DNA from: Sphaerochaeta sp.
GTDB taxonomy: Bacteria > Spirochaetota > Spirochaetia > Sphaerochaetales > Sphaerochaetaceae
Length of the DNA: 64,000 nt
Assembly (NCBI GenBank): GCA_022482495.1
Contig: JAKVPA010000003.1
Location: forward strand, 144,905-208,904
Direction of reading: 5' to 3'
The notes beneath the pieces were generated by a model. The model saw only the letters and a list, made by a program, of their open reading frames with translations, was not told where the DNA came from and searched no databases. The translations under genes and the position numbers were made by a program. Positions within the stretch are counted from its first letter, which is position 1; each line of letters starts with the position of its first letter. Of this stretch, positions 1 through 9,421 are shown in pieces.

Positions 1-663
1 GGAGCCATCAGCGACCCGTTGGCCGCCGGCCTGGTCTCCAACTATGACAAGACGGAAGACACCAATGTCTGCGGCGTCTCCGACATGAACCCGATCGACC
101 TGCAGCTGAAGACCTTCTTTGAAGTGGCCCACATCAAGAAACTCGGCATGGTCTACACATCCGGAGAAGCAAACGGCGTGGCGCAGATGGAAGTCGCCAA
201 ACAGGTGTGCGCCGACAACGGAGTCGAGTTCATCTCCGCGGCGGTCAGCAACTCAGCCGAAGTGAAGACCGCGGCGCTGTCCATCATCGACCGCGTGGAC
301 GGCATGTATGTGGCCATCGACAACACCGTCGTTTCCGCCATCGCCAGTGTGGATGAAGTGTGCTACAAAGCGAAGAAACCGTTGTTCAACACGGACACCA
401 CATCCAGCGAGAACACCCACTTCTTCATGAGCTGGGGCTTCAACTACTACACCGTCGGTGTGGAGACCGGAAAGGTGATCGAGCGGGTGATCAAGGGAGA
501 GAAACCGAGGGACATCGGAGCGATCTTCTTCAATGATCCGTCCCAGTTCGATCTGATGTTCAACCTGGACAGCGCCAAATACCTGGGCATCGACATCAGC
601 GACGAGATGCTGAAGAAAGCCTCGTATCTGGTCAAAGACAACGTAAAAGTATCAAACAAGTAG
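1..663 (+). CDS. ABC transporter substrate-binding protein, COG2984/PF04392 type (5' truncated)
   Basis: The reading frame is open from base 1, so the N-terminus and signal peptide lie outside the window; the next in-frame ATG (19) is internal. About 220 residues remain, beginning GAISDPLAAGLV. They match the second half of the binding protein encoded just downstream: both share VCGVSD(M/A)NP, SGEANGV, DNTV(V/I)SA and WGFNYY(T/S)VG. The family comprises periplasmic receptors for ABC importers, some of which carry tryptophan or other aromatic amino acids (TrpX-like). It is the first of two tandem binding-protein genes ahead of one permease and one ATPase. Ligand unknown. Confidence 0.88.
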   Translation, partial: GAISDPLAAGLVSNYDKTEDTNVCGVSDMNPIDLQLKTFFEVAHIKKLGMVYTSGEANGVAQMEVAKQVCADNGVEFISAAVSNSAEVKTAALSIIDRVDGMYVAIDNTVVSAIASVDEVCYKAKKPLFNTDTTSSENTHFFMSWGFNYYTVGVETGKVIERVIKGEKPRDIGAIFFNDPSQFDLMFNLDSAKYLGIDISDEMLKKASYLVKDNVKVSNK

Positions 664-706
664 TGCATATTAGCTGAATTAATATTCAACATCGTGCATA
701 ATCAGA

Positions 707-735
707 TTTACAAATGGATGTCTTTCCGTTATAGT
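707..735 (+). promoter_or_regulatory. sigma70-type promoter for the second binding protein
   Basis: TTTACA (707-712), a 17-base spacer, then TATAGT (730-735), about 30 bases before the ATG at 765. A strong Shine-Dalgarno GGAGGA lies at 754-759. The 101-base gap also holds an AT-rich dyad (TGAAT/ATTCA) near 675-688, whose role is unclear. The promoter would allow the second binding protein to be expressed independently of the first. Confidence 0.5.
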
Positions 736-764
736 TACGGTCAAGCACATTCTGGAGGAATCTC

Positions 765-1754
765 ATGAAAAAAGTTTGCTCAACGTTGCTCGTCGTCCTG
801 TTGCTGGCCTTGCCGCTCTGCGCGCAGGGAGCCAAAGAGGCTCCTGCCGCCTCGACGGAAAAGGTGTACAAGATTGGTATTTCTAAGCTTCTGCCCCATC
901 CGGCGCTTGACGCCGCGGAGAAGGGCATGATGGATTACCTGGCCACCACCGGTCTGAAGGTCACCTTCGACCAGCAGAACGCCAACGGAGACATCTCCAC
1001 GGCTGCGTCCATCGCCCAGAAATTCAAGAGCGACAAGGATGATGTCGTCGTCGGCATCGCCACCCCGTCCGCTCAGGCTCTGGCCAACGTGTTCTCCGAC
1101 ATCCCGGTGGTCTATTCCGCGATCACCGATCCGGTCAGCGCGGGACTTACCGCCGACAACGTCTGCGGTGTCTCCGACGCCAACCCGGTGGAAAGCCAAA
1201 TCAAGCTGCTGATTGACGTGACCGGCTGCAAGACCATCGGAAACATCTACGCCTCTGGCGAAGCCAACGGCGTCGTGTTGATGGAAGCCGCAAAAGCGGC
1301 CTGTGAGAAACTCGGCGTGAATTTCGTCACGGTCGCGGTGAGCAACACCAGCGAAGTGAAGATGGCCGCCCAGTCGATCATCGACCGTGTGGATGCCGTG
1401 TATATCTCAACGGACAACACCGTCATTTCCGCGCTTCCTTCCATCGATGATGTCTGCACCAAAGCGGGTAAGGCGCTGTTCAGCGCGGATCCCAGCGGTG
1501 TTGACGGACTGAACTTCCTGATCGCTTGGGGATTCAACTACTACAGTGTCGGAACGGCGACCGGCAAAGCGGTCGAGCAGGTCATCAAGGGCGTATCTCC
1601 GAAGGATGTCGGAATCGTCTACCTCACCGATCCGAAGGATTTTGAGCTCTGGTTTAATCTTGATACAGCCAAGAAGCTTGGCTATACTATCGATCAGTCG
1701 TACATTGATATGGCCGCTGTCCTGGTCCAGGATGGCAAAAAGATTACGAAGTGA
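765..1754 (+). CDS. ABC transporter substrate-binding protein, COG2984/PF04392 type
   Basis: A 329-residue protein with a classic secretion signal (MKK, then a Leu-rich core to about residue 20, ending CAQGAKEA); cleavage after AQG is likely. The Cys in LPLC is a poor lipobox but spirochaetal lipoboxes are loose, so lipidation is possible. The mature part has the two-lobed PF04392 fold, with landmarks VCGVSDANPV, SGEANGV, SIIDRVDAVYIS and WGFNYYSVG. It is a paralogue of the truncated upstream gene and is followed by a terminator and then the permease and ATPase. It probably binds a small amino-acid-like ligand (some homologues are TrpX); the substrate cannot be read from sequence. Confidence 0.9.
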   Translation: MKKVCSTLLVVLLLALPLCAQGAKEAPAASTEKVYKIGISKLLPHPALDAAEKGMMDYLATTGLKVTFDQQNANGDISTAASIAQKFKSDKDDVVVGIATPSAQALANVFSDIPVVYSAITDPVSAGLTADNVCGVSDANPVESQIKLLIDVTGCKTIGNIYASGEANGVVLMEAAKAACEKLGVNFVTVAVSNTSEVKMAAQSIIDRVDAVYISTDNTVISALPSIDDVCTKAGKALFSADPSGVDGLNFLIAWGFNYYSVGTATGKAVEQVIKGVSPKDVGIVYLTDPKDFELWFNLDTAKKLGYTIDQSYIDMAAVLVQDGKKITK

Positions 1755-1782
1755 TCGATAACCGAGCCGGTTTGTAGGTACA

Positions 1783-1809
1783 CCGTCGGCTTCGCGCCGA
1801 CGGTTTTTT
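1783..1809 (+). terminator. intrinsic terminator between binding protein and permease
   Basis: Perfect 8-bp stem CCGTCGGC / GCCGACGG with a TTCGC loop and six T. It sits 29 bases after the binding-protein stop and 17 bases before the permease ATG. It probably gives partial termination, so that more binding protein than membrane complex is made. Confidence 0.85.
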
Positions 1810-1826
1810 CTGTAAGGGGTTCACTG

Positions 1827-2777
1827 ATGATTGAGGGTATTTTTGTTGACGGATTGATCTTCGCCATCATGGTGCTGGGGATTCTGATCTCCTTCAGAAT
1901 CATGGACATGGCAGACCTCACCTGTGATGGCTCGGTGGCGACCGGGGCGGCGGTGACGGCGGTCTGCATCACTCATGGCACATCGATTTTCGTCGCGTTG
2001 CTGATCGCGTTCATCAGCGGGGTGCTGTGCGGGATGGTCACGGCTGAGATTCACAACAAGCTGCACATTCCCGCGTTGCTTGCGTCCATCCTCACCATGA
2101 CGATGCTGTATTCCATCAACCTGAGGATTCTTGGCAACAAGGCCAACCTGCCGCTGCTCAGGGTCACGACGCTGTACACCCGGCTTCCCCAAGTCTTCTC
2201 GTTCCTTCCAGAGGAATGGGCAAGCTTGCTGGGCACCCTTCTCGTCGTGCTGTTGATCAAAGGGATCTTCGACCTGTTCTTCCGCTGTGATCTTGGCATC
2301 GCCATCGGAGCGATGGGATCCAACGAACAGATGGTCATCAGCCAGGGGATGAACCCGGAACATCTGAAACTGCTCGGTCTTGGTGTTTCCAACGGCTTGA
2401 TCGCCCTCTCCGGCGGAATGCTCGCCCAGTACCAAGGCTTCGCTGACGCCAACCTGGGACAGGGCATGGTCGTCCAAGGGCTTGCCGGCATCATGTTGGG
2501 TGAGTTCCTGTTCTCCAGCAACAAAATCTATCTGATCACCCTACGTGCCGTCTTTGGCGCCATCATGTACAAGGCGTTGATGTTCTTCGGCCGCAAGTAC
2601 GGCTATTTGATCCACATCACGCCGAATGACTTCAAGCTGTTGACCGGCATTCTCGTCATCATCAGCCTGTTCGTCGCGTCCACCCGGAGCAAGGCCTCCA
2701 ACAATGACGCGAAGAAGAAAGCGCTGGCGCGCAACGCCGAGCGTCAGAACACCCATCTGAACGTGGAGGCGAAGTGA
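1827..2777 (+). CDS. ABC transporter permease (COG4120 type)
   Basis: A 316-residue polytopic inner-membrane protein with about eight or nine hydrophobic segments and a basic, hydrophilic C-terminal tail (from about residue 285). Typical family landmarks are FRIMDMADLTCDGSVATG near residues 20-37 and a conserved GLSNGL-like loop (LGVSNGLIALSGG) near 190-203. It forms the channel of the importer whose ATPase follows with a one-base overlap. It starts at ATG 1827 after AAGGGG, just past an intrinsic terminator, so translation may depend on readthrough. Homologues include TrpY of aromatic amino acid importers. Confidence 0.88.
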   Translation: MIEGIFVDGLIFAIMVLGILISFRIMDMADLTCDGSVATGAAVTAVCITHGTSIFVALLIAFISGVLCGMVTAEIHNKLHIPALLASILTMTMLYSINLRILGNKANLPLLRVTTLYTRLPQVFSFLPEEWASLLGTLLVVLLIKGIFDLFFRCDLGIAIGAMGSNEQMVISQGMNPEHLKLLGLGVSNGLIALSGGMLAQYQGFADANLGQGMVVQGLAGIMLGEFLFSSNKIYLITLRAVFGAIMYKALMFFGRKYGYLIHITPNDFKLLTGILVIISLFVASTRSKASNNDAKKKALARNAERQNTHLNVEAK

Positions 2778-3568
2778 TGCTTGAATTATCCCATGTCACC
2801 AAAGTTTTCTATCCTGGCACGGTCAACGAGAAAATCGCCATCGAGGATCTGAACCTCAAGGTGCAGGATGGAGACGTGATCTGCATCATCGGTTCCAACG
2901 GAAGCGGGAAAACCACGTTGTTCAATTTGATCTCCGGCACCTTCCCGGTGACCAGCGGAACCATCATGGTCAACGGCAAGGACATCACCAAGATGCCGGA
3001 ATACAAGCGGGCCTTCACCATCGGCCGGATATTCCAGGATCCCACCAAGGGGACGGCGGCCAGCATGTCCATCGAGGACAACATGATCACGGCGTCCACC
3101 AAAGGAAGGAAGGGGCTACGCATCAGCCTGAACAACGAGAAACGTGCTGAGTTCCGTGAACTTCTCAAACCGATCGGTTTGCAGGATCGGCTGAAGGACA
3201 ACGTAGGGCTTCTCTCCGGCGGACAGCGGCAGGCGCTTACCCTGTTGATGACCGTCATGAGCAAACCGCAGATGGTGCTCCTTGATGAGCATACCGCCGC
3301 GTTGGACCCCCGCAACGCCCAGACGGTGATGGATCTGACGACCAACTATATCCAGCAGTATCACCTCACCGCCATGATGGTCACCCACAACATGCAGTTC
3401 GCCATTGACTATGGCAACCGGTTGATCATGATGGATGAAGGCCAGATCGTGTTGGACCTCTCCGGGGTCGCCAAACAGCGGATGACGGTCGAAGGACTGG
3501 TCAAGCTGTTCAAGGACATCAAGAACAAGGAATTCAGCAACGACGAGGGGTTGCTCACCACCGACTGA
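2777..3568 (+). CDS. ABC transporter ATP-binding protein (COG1101 type)
   Basis: A 263-residue nucleotide-binding subunit. Walker A GSNGSGKTT is near residues 38-46, the Q-loop near FQDP, signature LSGGQRQAL near 152-160, and Walker B VLLDEHTAALDP with DEHT instead of DEPT, which is characteristic of this family. The start at ATG 2777 overlaps the permease stop as TGATG and has GGAGG seven bases upstream; a GTG at 2774 is possible but poorly placed. It energises the importer formed with the preceding genes. The substrate is unknown, with amino acid (TrpZ-like) the best guess. Confidence 0.9.
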   Translation: MLELSHVTKVFYPGTVNEKIAIEDLNLKVQDGDVICIIGSNGSGKTTLFNLISGTFPVTSGTIMVNGKDITKMPEYKRAFTIGRIFQDPTKGTAASMSIEDNMITASTKGRKGLRISLNNEKRAEFRELLKPIGLQDRLKDNVGLLSGGQRQALTLLMTVMSKPQMVLLDEHTAALDPRNAQTVMDLTTNYIQQYHLTAMMVTHNMQFAIDYGNRLIMMDEGQIVLDLSGVAKQRMTVEGLVKLFKDIKNKEFSNDEGLLTTD

Positions 3569-3572
3569 AAAC

Positions 3573-4922
3573 GTGGAAACGAATCCGCAGCCACTGATGT
3601 TTTCAAACGCCTATCTCAGGCGGTTGATTCTCCCTTTGGTGGGGGAATCATTTCTTGCCGTGACCATCGGCATGGCGGATACCGTGATGGTCGCCGTCAA
3701 CGGGGAGATGGCCGTCTCCGGCATCAGCCTGGTGGACGCGTTTTCCCAGTTGATGATCGCCCTGTTCGCCGCGTTTGCCACAGGCGGCGCCGTCGTCTCC
3801 AGCCAATACCTGGGCAACCAGGACCGCGCCAGCGCGTGTGACGCCGGCAGACAACTGTACAGCCTCTCCTTGGTGGTCGGTTCGGCGTTGGTCATTTTGC
3901 TCCTTCCCATCCGCAGACCATTCCTTGCTTGGTTGTTCGGGCGTATCGAGCAAGGCGTGATGGACAACGCGTCCACCTATTTCTTCTGGATTCTGCTGAG
4001 TTTTCCGTTTCTGGCAGTCTACAACAGTTGCGCGGCATTGTTCCGCTCCATGGGCAACAGCAAAGTATCCCTGCAGGTAAGTATTCTGATGAACGTCATC
4101 AACATCGGCGGAAACGCCGTATTGATCTATGTGATGCACATGGGAGTCGCCGGAGCAGGCATCGCCACGCTCGCCAGCCGGGCGGTCAGCGCCATCGCCA
4201 TGACGATACTCCTGCAAAACAAAAAGAATGATATTTTCCTGTCTGACATGTTCCCGTTCCGGTGGAAGAAACAGATCATATCCAAAATTCTCCAAGTGGG
4301 CATTCCCAGCGGCGTGGAGAACTCCGTCTTCCAGATCGGCAAGCTGCTGGTGCAGAATTTCATCGCGGGTCTGGGAACGGCAAGCCTGGCGGCGAACGCC
4401 ATCTGCAACTCGGTGGCAGGTTTCGCCAACATTCCCGGCAACGCCATGGGGCTGGCGGCCATCACCGTCGTCGGACAGTGCATCGGTGCCGGACAGCCGG
4501 AACAAGCGTCCTCGTATTCCAAGCGGCTTTTGGGAAGGACGTACCTGTACATGGGGATCACATCGCTTGCCATCTACGCGTTCTCCCCTACCATCGTCAG
4601 CTGGTTCAAACTCAGCCAGGAAGCAATGGATATCGCGGTGAGCGTTCTGAAGCAGTGCATGCTGTTCACCGCTTTGATCTGGCCGGCGTCCTTTGAGCTT
4701 CCCAACAGTCTTCGGGCCGCCGGGGACGCAAAATACACCATGTTGATCTCCATGATCAGCATGTGGGGGTTCCGTGTGGTGTTCGCCTATTTCCTTTCCA
4801 CCGTGTTGGGGTTGGGATTGAACGGAATCTGGATGGGAATGTACATTGACTGGATCTTCCGGGCAGGATGTTTCATCCACCGGTTCCGTGGCGGCAAATG
4901 GCAGGAGAAACGGCTGATCTGA
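3573..4922 (+). CDS. MATE family efflux transporter
   Basis: A 449-residue protein with twelve predicted membrane helices in two similar halves, typical of Na+- or H+-coupled MATE exporters of drugs and metabolites. Landmarks are ADTVMVAVNGEMAVSGISL, FRSMGNSK and RAAGDAKY. It follows the ABC ATPase by four bases, so it may be co-transcribed. The start is uncertain: GTG 3573 (used here) or ATG 3597, neither with a clear ribosome site. Its stop codon abuts the stop of the convergent rsfS. Substrate unknown. Confidence 0.9.
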   Translation: METNPQPLMFSNAYLRRLILPLVGESFLAVTIGMADTVMVAVNGEMAVSGISLVDAFSQLMIALFAAFATGGAVVSSQYLGNQDRASACDAGRQLYSLSLVVGSALVILLLPIRRPFLAWLFGRIEQGVMDNASTYFFWILLSFPFLAVYNSCAALFRSMGNSKVSLQVSILMNVINIGGNAVLIYVMHMGVAGAGIATLASRAVSAIAMTILLQNKKNDIFLSDMFPFRWKKQIISKILQVGIPSGVENSVFQIGKLLVQNFIAGLGTASLAANAICNSVAGFANIPGNAMGLAAITVVGQCIGAGQPEQASSYSKRLLGRTYLYMGITSLAIYAFSPTIVSWFKLSQEAMDIAVSVLKQCMLFTALIWPASFELPNSLRAAGDAKYTMLISMISMWGFRVVFAYFLSTVLGLGLNGIWMGMYIDWIFRAGCFIHRFRGGKWQEKRLI

Positions 4923-4929
4923 TCAGCCG
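4911..4929. terminator. short hairpin at convergent gene ends
   Basis: CGGCTGA / TCAGCCG, seven perfect pairs around a five-base loop, spanning the stop codons of the convergent MATE and rsfS genes. There is no T-run on either side, so as an intrinsic terminator it is weak; it could act on both strands. Confidence 0.4.
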
Positions 4930-5267
4930 TCCACCTTCTTCGCCCAGAGTTTCTCCAACGAGTAGAACTCCCGCAGCTCGGCGCTCATCAAATGGATGAC
5001 GATGTCGCCGCAGTCGACCAACGTCCAGCCATCCCCTGCGGGACTCTTGTGACGGTTGTTCACCGACAGATGGAGCGAGGTCAGCTCACCCCAGAGTTCA
5101 TGGACGACACCGGCAAGGTGTCCCATGCTGTTCACCGTGCCGATGATGAAACAATCGGCCCAGCTGCATTCCGGATTCACATCCAGGATCTCCACGTCCT
5201 GACACTTGCTGTCCGTCAGGAACTGCGCGATCTTCTTGGCGTTCTCCGCCGTCTTTTCCGGCATCAT
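4923..5267 (-). CDS. rsfS: ribosome silencing factor RsfS
   Basis: A 114-residue protein of the RsfS/DUF143 family, which binds ribosomal protein L14 and blocks joining of 30S and 50S subunits when nutrients are scarce. Seen: the family signature SWADCFIIGTVNS near residues 34-46, a central WTLVDCGDIVIHLM strand, and the terminal REFYSLEKLW. Length is normal. Two adjacent ATGs are possible starts; the first (5267) has GGAGAA eight bases upstream. It is the last gene of the rplU-rpmA-obgE-nadD-yqeK operon, its usual position in many bacteria. Confidence 0.95.
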   Translation of the reverse strand: MMPEKTAENAKKIAQFLTDSKCQDVEILDVNPECSWADCFIIGTVNSMGHLAGVVHELWGELTSLHLSVNNRHKSPAGDGWTLVDCGDIVIHLMSAELREFYSLEKLWAKKVDG

Positions 5268-5270
5268 CGT

Positions 5271-5825
5271 TCAATTTCTCCTTCCGCCTTCTTCCAAGGC
5301 ACCCGAAAGCCATACTCGGAAGTATGCCTCCATACCTGTCCAATCCAGCGTTTCCGAATCAAGGAAACGAGCCACATCATAATGGCGCCACACGGATTTG
5401 TCCACCATCATATCCCACAATCCCGCCCAACCGGCAAGCCGGTCAAGCGTAGCACCAAACGACGTATGGCGCAAAGCCCCCACCTGGGTGCGCAGCGCCA
5501 ACACGCCATCGGCCATATCCGTCTCCTGTCCGATAGCATCAAGCAGGTCACGGATTTCGTGAAGGTTCTCCGCTGACCCACCCGCGACGGTTCCGACCGG
5601 AAGGCCGAACAACCCAGGAAGCGCCTGGGACACCTCCAACCCCTTCGCTTTGGCGTATCCGACCGTCACGGAAGCTGGGACATCCACCACCACGAGGAGA
5701 TTCCCTTGGGTGACCATCACCACCGCTTCGTTTCCAAAATAGAGATAGTCGGCGTGCGCCGCGGGACGGGAACAGGAAAGCAGCGCCAACGAAGCGAAAA
5801 GGACAAGGAACGGGAACCGTCTCAC
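5271..5825 (-). CDS. putative lipoprotein, possibly a reduced LytR-CpsA-Psr relative
   Basis: A 184-residue protein with a signal peptide and a good lipobox (LALLSC, Cys near residue 18), so probably a membrane-anchored lipoprotein. The central part (LLVVVDVPASVTVGYAKAKG, then NLHEIRDLLDAIGQ) faintly resembles LytR-CpsA-Psr proteins, and an LCP gene is often found exactly here between yqeK and rsfS. This protein is much shorter than normal LCP enzymes, and the Arg/Asp set for phosphoryl transfer is not visible. Function is unassigned; the LCP link rests mainly on position. It overlaps yqeK by four bases. Confidence 0.6.
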   Translation of the reverse strand: MRRFPFLVLFASLALLSCSRPAAHADYLYFGNEAVVMVTQGNLLVVVDVPASVTVGYAKAKGLEVSQALPGLFGLPVGTVAGGSAENLHEIRDLLDAIGQETDMADGVLALRTQVGALRHTSFGATLDRLAGWAGLWDMMVDKSVWRHYDVARFLDSETLDWTGMEAYFRVWLSGALEEGGRRN

Positions 5826-6406
5826 ACCCGCCCTCCGCCAGCAAGGAGCTGTTCCAACCGATCGGTCGTCGCGGCGTTTTTCCTCCCCTTCCGGGCAAAA
5901 TAAGCATCCTGCATCCGAAGGACCGCCAGGCAGACATCGTCCAGCGTCGTTGGTTGGAGCAACTGTTGCCGTTCCAGTTCGGTGATATGGGTCCGCCTCG
6001 GCTCCAGGTAATCACTGACGAACACCACCAGACCCAGGCGTCCCATGGACACCGAACCGAGCGTGTGCCAGCGGATGGCCAGGCACATCGGCTCAGGATA
6101 TCCCTGCTCACGGAACAACTGTGCCGCCACCGGGCCGTGGAGCAGCCACGGACACGCTTTCTCCTCTTCCTCAAGCGCCACATGATGGATATCGCAGAAC
6201 GTGTACAACCGCTGTGTGCCCCACTCCCTGCAGTAGTCATGCAGAAGCCCGGTGGCTTCCAGCACGGTGTCATCCAAATCCTCGTGATACCGATGGGCGA
6301 GCATCAGGTTGGTCTCAGCCACGCTGATGCTGTGCTCTGCGCGGTGGGGACTTTCCAATTTCCGGATTTCCGCTTCAATCGCGGTACAATCGATGCGCTT
6401 CGACAT
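5822..6406 (-). CDS. yqeK: YqeK-type HD-domain hydrolase (Ap4A hydrolase-like)
   Basis: A 194-residue metal-dependent HD phosphohydrolase. YqeK enzymes cleave Ap4A symmetrically to two ADP. Seen: PHRAEHSISVAETNLML with the first conserved His, the HD pair in GLLHDYCREW near residue 54, HGPVAA near 90, the RWHTLGS His near 112, and VFVSDYLEPRR near 127, in the family order. The gene overlaps nadD by 32 bases and the lipoprotein gene by four, consistent with a compact operon. The C-terminal 30 residues, rich in Gly and Ala, are not conserved. Confidence 0.9.
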   Translation of the reverse strand: MSKRIDCTAIEAEIRKLESPHRAEHSISVAETNLMLAHRYHEDLDDTVLEATGLLHDYCREWGTQRLYTFCDIHHVALEEEEKACPWLLHGPVAAQLFREQGYPEPMCLAIRWHTLGSVSMGRLGLVVFVSDYLEPRRTHITELERQQLLQPTTLDDVCLAVLRMQDAYFARKGRKNAATTDRLEQLLAGGGRV

Positions 6407-7007
6407 ACTCCGCCACCCCCTTCGGCATCAAGGCCTTTGTCTCTTCCGGCATCGGCTCGTCAGGCCCCAACGAGGCAAGCTGGGCACGTATCTCCGAGGA
6501 ACTGTCCTCAAACACATCCCCCCCGACGAACTGGATGTCCACGCCTTGGGGAACCACCGGTGTGACGGACTGCCTCCGAATGACGACAAACGCCACCATC
6601 CGTTTCAGTTCGTCAAACGCGTGCCACGCCGGCAATCCGGAGACCAGATCATCACCCATCACCACACCAAGTTTTCCCTCAAGCGCGTACCGCTCTTTGA
6701 TATCCCGCGCCGTATCGGCCGTATAGGAGACCCCGCCACGGACCAGTTCGCAGTCATCCACCACAATCTCCCGCGGGGGATCATCCGGATACAGGGAAGC
6801 GTACGCCTCAACGGCAAGACGGAGCATGGCAAGACGATCATCTGCGGGAGCCGGTCGTTGGTCTCTCTTGAAGTTGTTGTGCGCGACGGGAACCAGAATG
6901 ATCCTCCGATAATCCGTCCGGTTCAGAACGGTGTGGATCAGATGCAGATGGCCCAGATGCACCGGGTCAAAACTTCCGCCGACCATTGCCGTACGTCTGG
7001 ATTCCAC
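6375..7007 (-). CDS. nadD: nicotinate-nucleotide adenylyltransferase NadD
   Basis: A 210-residue enzyme that adenylylates nicotinate mononucleotide to deamido-NAD in NAD synthesis. The nucleotidyltransferase motif MVGGSFDPVHLGHLHL (GxFxPxHxGH) is at residues 8-23, and the C-terminal SSSEIRAQLA box near 168 matches the ISSTxIR motif. Start is GTG 7007: AGGAG at 7015-7019 lies seven bases upstream and the GTG follows the obgE stop by one base. A longer frame to 7157 is open but would run inside obgE. Operon with obgE upstream and yqeK downstream. Confidence 0.94.
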   Translation of the reverse strand: MESRRTAMVGGSFDPVHLGHLHLIHTVLNRTDYRRIILVPVAHNNFKRDQRPAPADDRLAMLRLAVEAYASLYPDDPPREIVVDDCELVRGGVSYTADTARDIKERYALEGKLGVVMGDDLVSGLPAWHAFDELKRMVAFVVIRRQSVTPVVPQGVDIQFVGGDVFEDSSSEIRAQLASLGPDEPMPEETKALMPKGVAEYVEAHRLYRD

Positions 7008-7008
7008 C

Positions 7009-8374
<1,366 letters not shown>

Positions 8375-8386
8375 AATTCTCTCTCC

Positions 8387-8704
8387 TTATGCGATCACGT
8401 GATCAATCTTGATCAGTGAATATTGCTCGCGGTGTCCCTGCGTCCTGCGATACCCCTTACGGCGTTCATACTTGAACACACGTACCTTATCGCCAAGCTT
8501 GTCGCCGACGTAGGAAGCCTGCACTTTGGCGCCTTCCACGTACGGAGTCCCGAACTTGGCGTTGTTCTCGTCTACGATGGCGAGGACAGAAGTGTACTCC
8601 AGCTGGTCTCCGGCTTTCTTATCCAGATTGATGTGATCGATCTGAATGGTTTCACCTTCGATGGCCTTGTACTGCTTTCCGAGAATCTCTACAAGTGCGT
8701 ACAT
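8387..8704 (-). CDS. rplU: 50S ribosomal protein L21
   Basis: A 105-residue protein; start MYALVEILGKQYKAIEG is the standard L21 N-terminus, and the C-terminal KYERRKGYRRTQGHR basic segment is the 23S rRNA-binding region. The reading frame is open further upstream to 8788, but ATG 8704 matches the family and has GGAGAAAGGA upstream. It is the first gene of the rplU-rpmA-obgE-nadD-yqeK-lipoprotein-rsfS operon and is divergent from tetR. Confidence 0.97.
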   Translation of the reverse strand: MYALVEILGKQYKAIEGETIQIDHINLDKKAGDQLEYTSVLAIVDENNAKFGTPYVEGAKVQASYVGDKLGDKVRVFKYERRKGYRRTQGHREQYSLIKIDHVIA

Positions 8705-8771
8705 GTACCTATCCTTTCTCCAAGATGCCACCATCCTGCCCTGTTTTAAAAAAAATGACAACCTGTTTTTA

Positions 8772-8785
8772 CAAGCAAATGCTTG
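8772..8785. promoter_or_regulatory. palindrome in the rplU-tetR intergenic region
   Basis: CAAGCA-AA-TGCTTG, two perfect 6-bp arms, 20 bases upstream of the tetR -35 box. TetR repressors usually bind such dyads near their own gene, so this is a candidate autoregulatory operator; it could also affect rplU. Confidence 0.4.
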
Positions 8786-8804
8786 CAAATCAAGAAAAAC
8801 CCAC

Positions 8805-8833
8805 TTGAAAACCTACCGATCGTTCGCTAGGAT
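8805..8833 (+). promoter_or_regulatory. tetR promoter, apparently leaderless
   Basis: TTGAAA (8805-8810), 17 bases, TAGGAT (8828-8833); the ATG follows only six bases later (8840). Transcription would begin at or within a base of the start codon, and there is no ribosome site. Confidence 0.55.
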
Positions 8834-8839
8834 AATGGC

Positions 8840-9412
8840 ATGAGCCCCCAACAGACCAACCAGCAAATCACCCTGCTTGCCCTCCAGATCGCCTCCGAAC
8901 GGGGGTTGGACAACCTCTCTCTTTCCGACCTTGCGGAAGCCGCGGGCATCAGGAAAGCGACACTGTACAGCCATTTCGTCAGCAAGGAAGCGTTGGTGGA
9001 CGCAATGTACCACCTCATCGACTCCTTCTCCGGAGCGGAATCCGTAAGCTTGTCCGGAGAAGCAGAGACGGTATTGCAGACGACGGTCCGCCATTGGGTG
9101 GCCGCCTACACCACCACCCCGATGCGTTGGGCATGGCGGGTGGTGTTCCAGATGCGGTTCACCGACCCACGGGCCGCCTCACGCGCCCGAGCCATCCACA
9201 ACATGTTCCTGGCTCAGACCCAGGCGGTACTGGAGACGCTCTCCGACACGGGAAGACTGGACATCCCTGACCTCGACCTAGCCACCACGCTGTTCGCCAG
9301 CGCGGCAGAAAGCTTCATTGATGAGGAGAACATCACGGAAAACGATCAGGAAGACTGGCAACTATCCCGCATGGTCAGCAGGTTCTGCCGGACCTTCATG
9401 CCACGACAATGA
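8840..9412 (+). CDS. TetR/AcrR family transcriptional regulator
   Basis: A 190-residue regulator. The N-terminal helix-turn-helix (about residues 10-56: ITLLALQIASERGL, SLSDLAEAAGIRKATLYSHF, then KEALVDAMY) is a textbook TetR DNA-binding domain. The rest is a divergent helical ligand/dimer domain. No efflux pump or enzyme gene is adjacent on its strand, so the regulon is unknown; a 14-bp palindrome upstream may be its own operator. The start matches a -10 box six bases upstream. Confidence 0.9.
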   Translation: MSPQQTNQQITLLALQIASERGLDNLSLSDLAEAAGIRKATLYSHFVSKEALVDAMYHLIDSFSGAESVSLSGEAETVLQTTVRHWVAAYTTTPMRWAWRVVFQMRFTDPRAASRARAIHNMFLAQTQAVLETLSDTGRLDIPDLDLATTLFASAAESFIDEENITENDQEDWQLSRMVSRFCRTFMPRQ

Positions 9413-9421
9413 TGCGTGCGT

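Noticed and set aside
664..764. T-box or tryptophan-responsive leader before the second binding protein
   Set aside because: Only 101 bases, without a T-box sequence or specifier stem. A leader before the first copy, if any, would lie outside the window.
3648..4880. 410-codon minus-strand frame antisense to the first MATE gene
   Set aside because: No ribosome site, hydrophilic low-complexity composition, and complete overlap with a clear 12-helix transporter. The similar long antisense frames over ppaC (51486-53036), glyA (61498-62988) and gcvPA (59782-61311) are rejected for the same reason.
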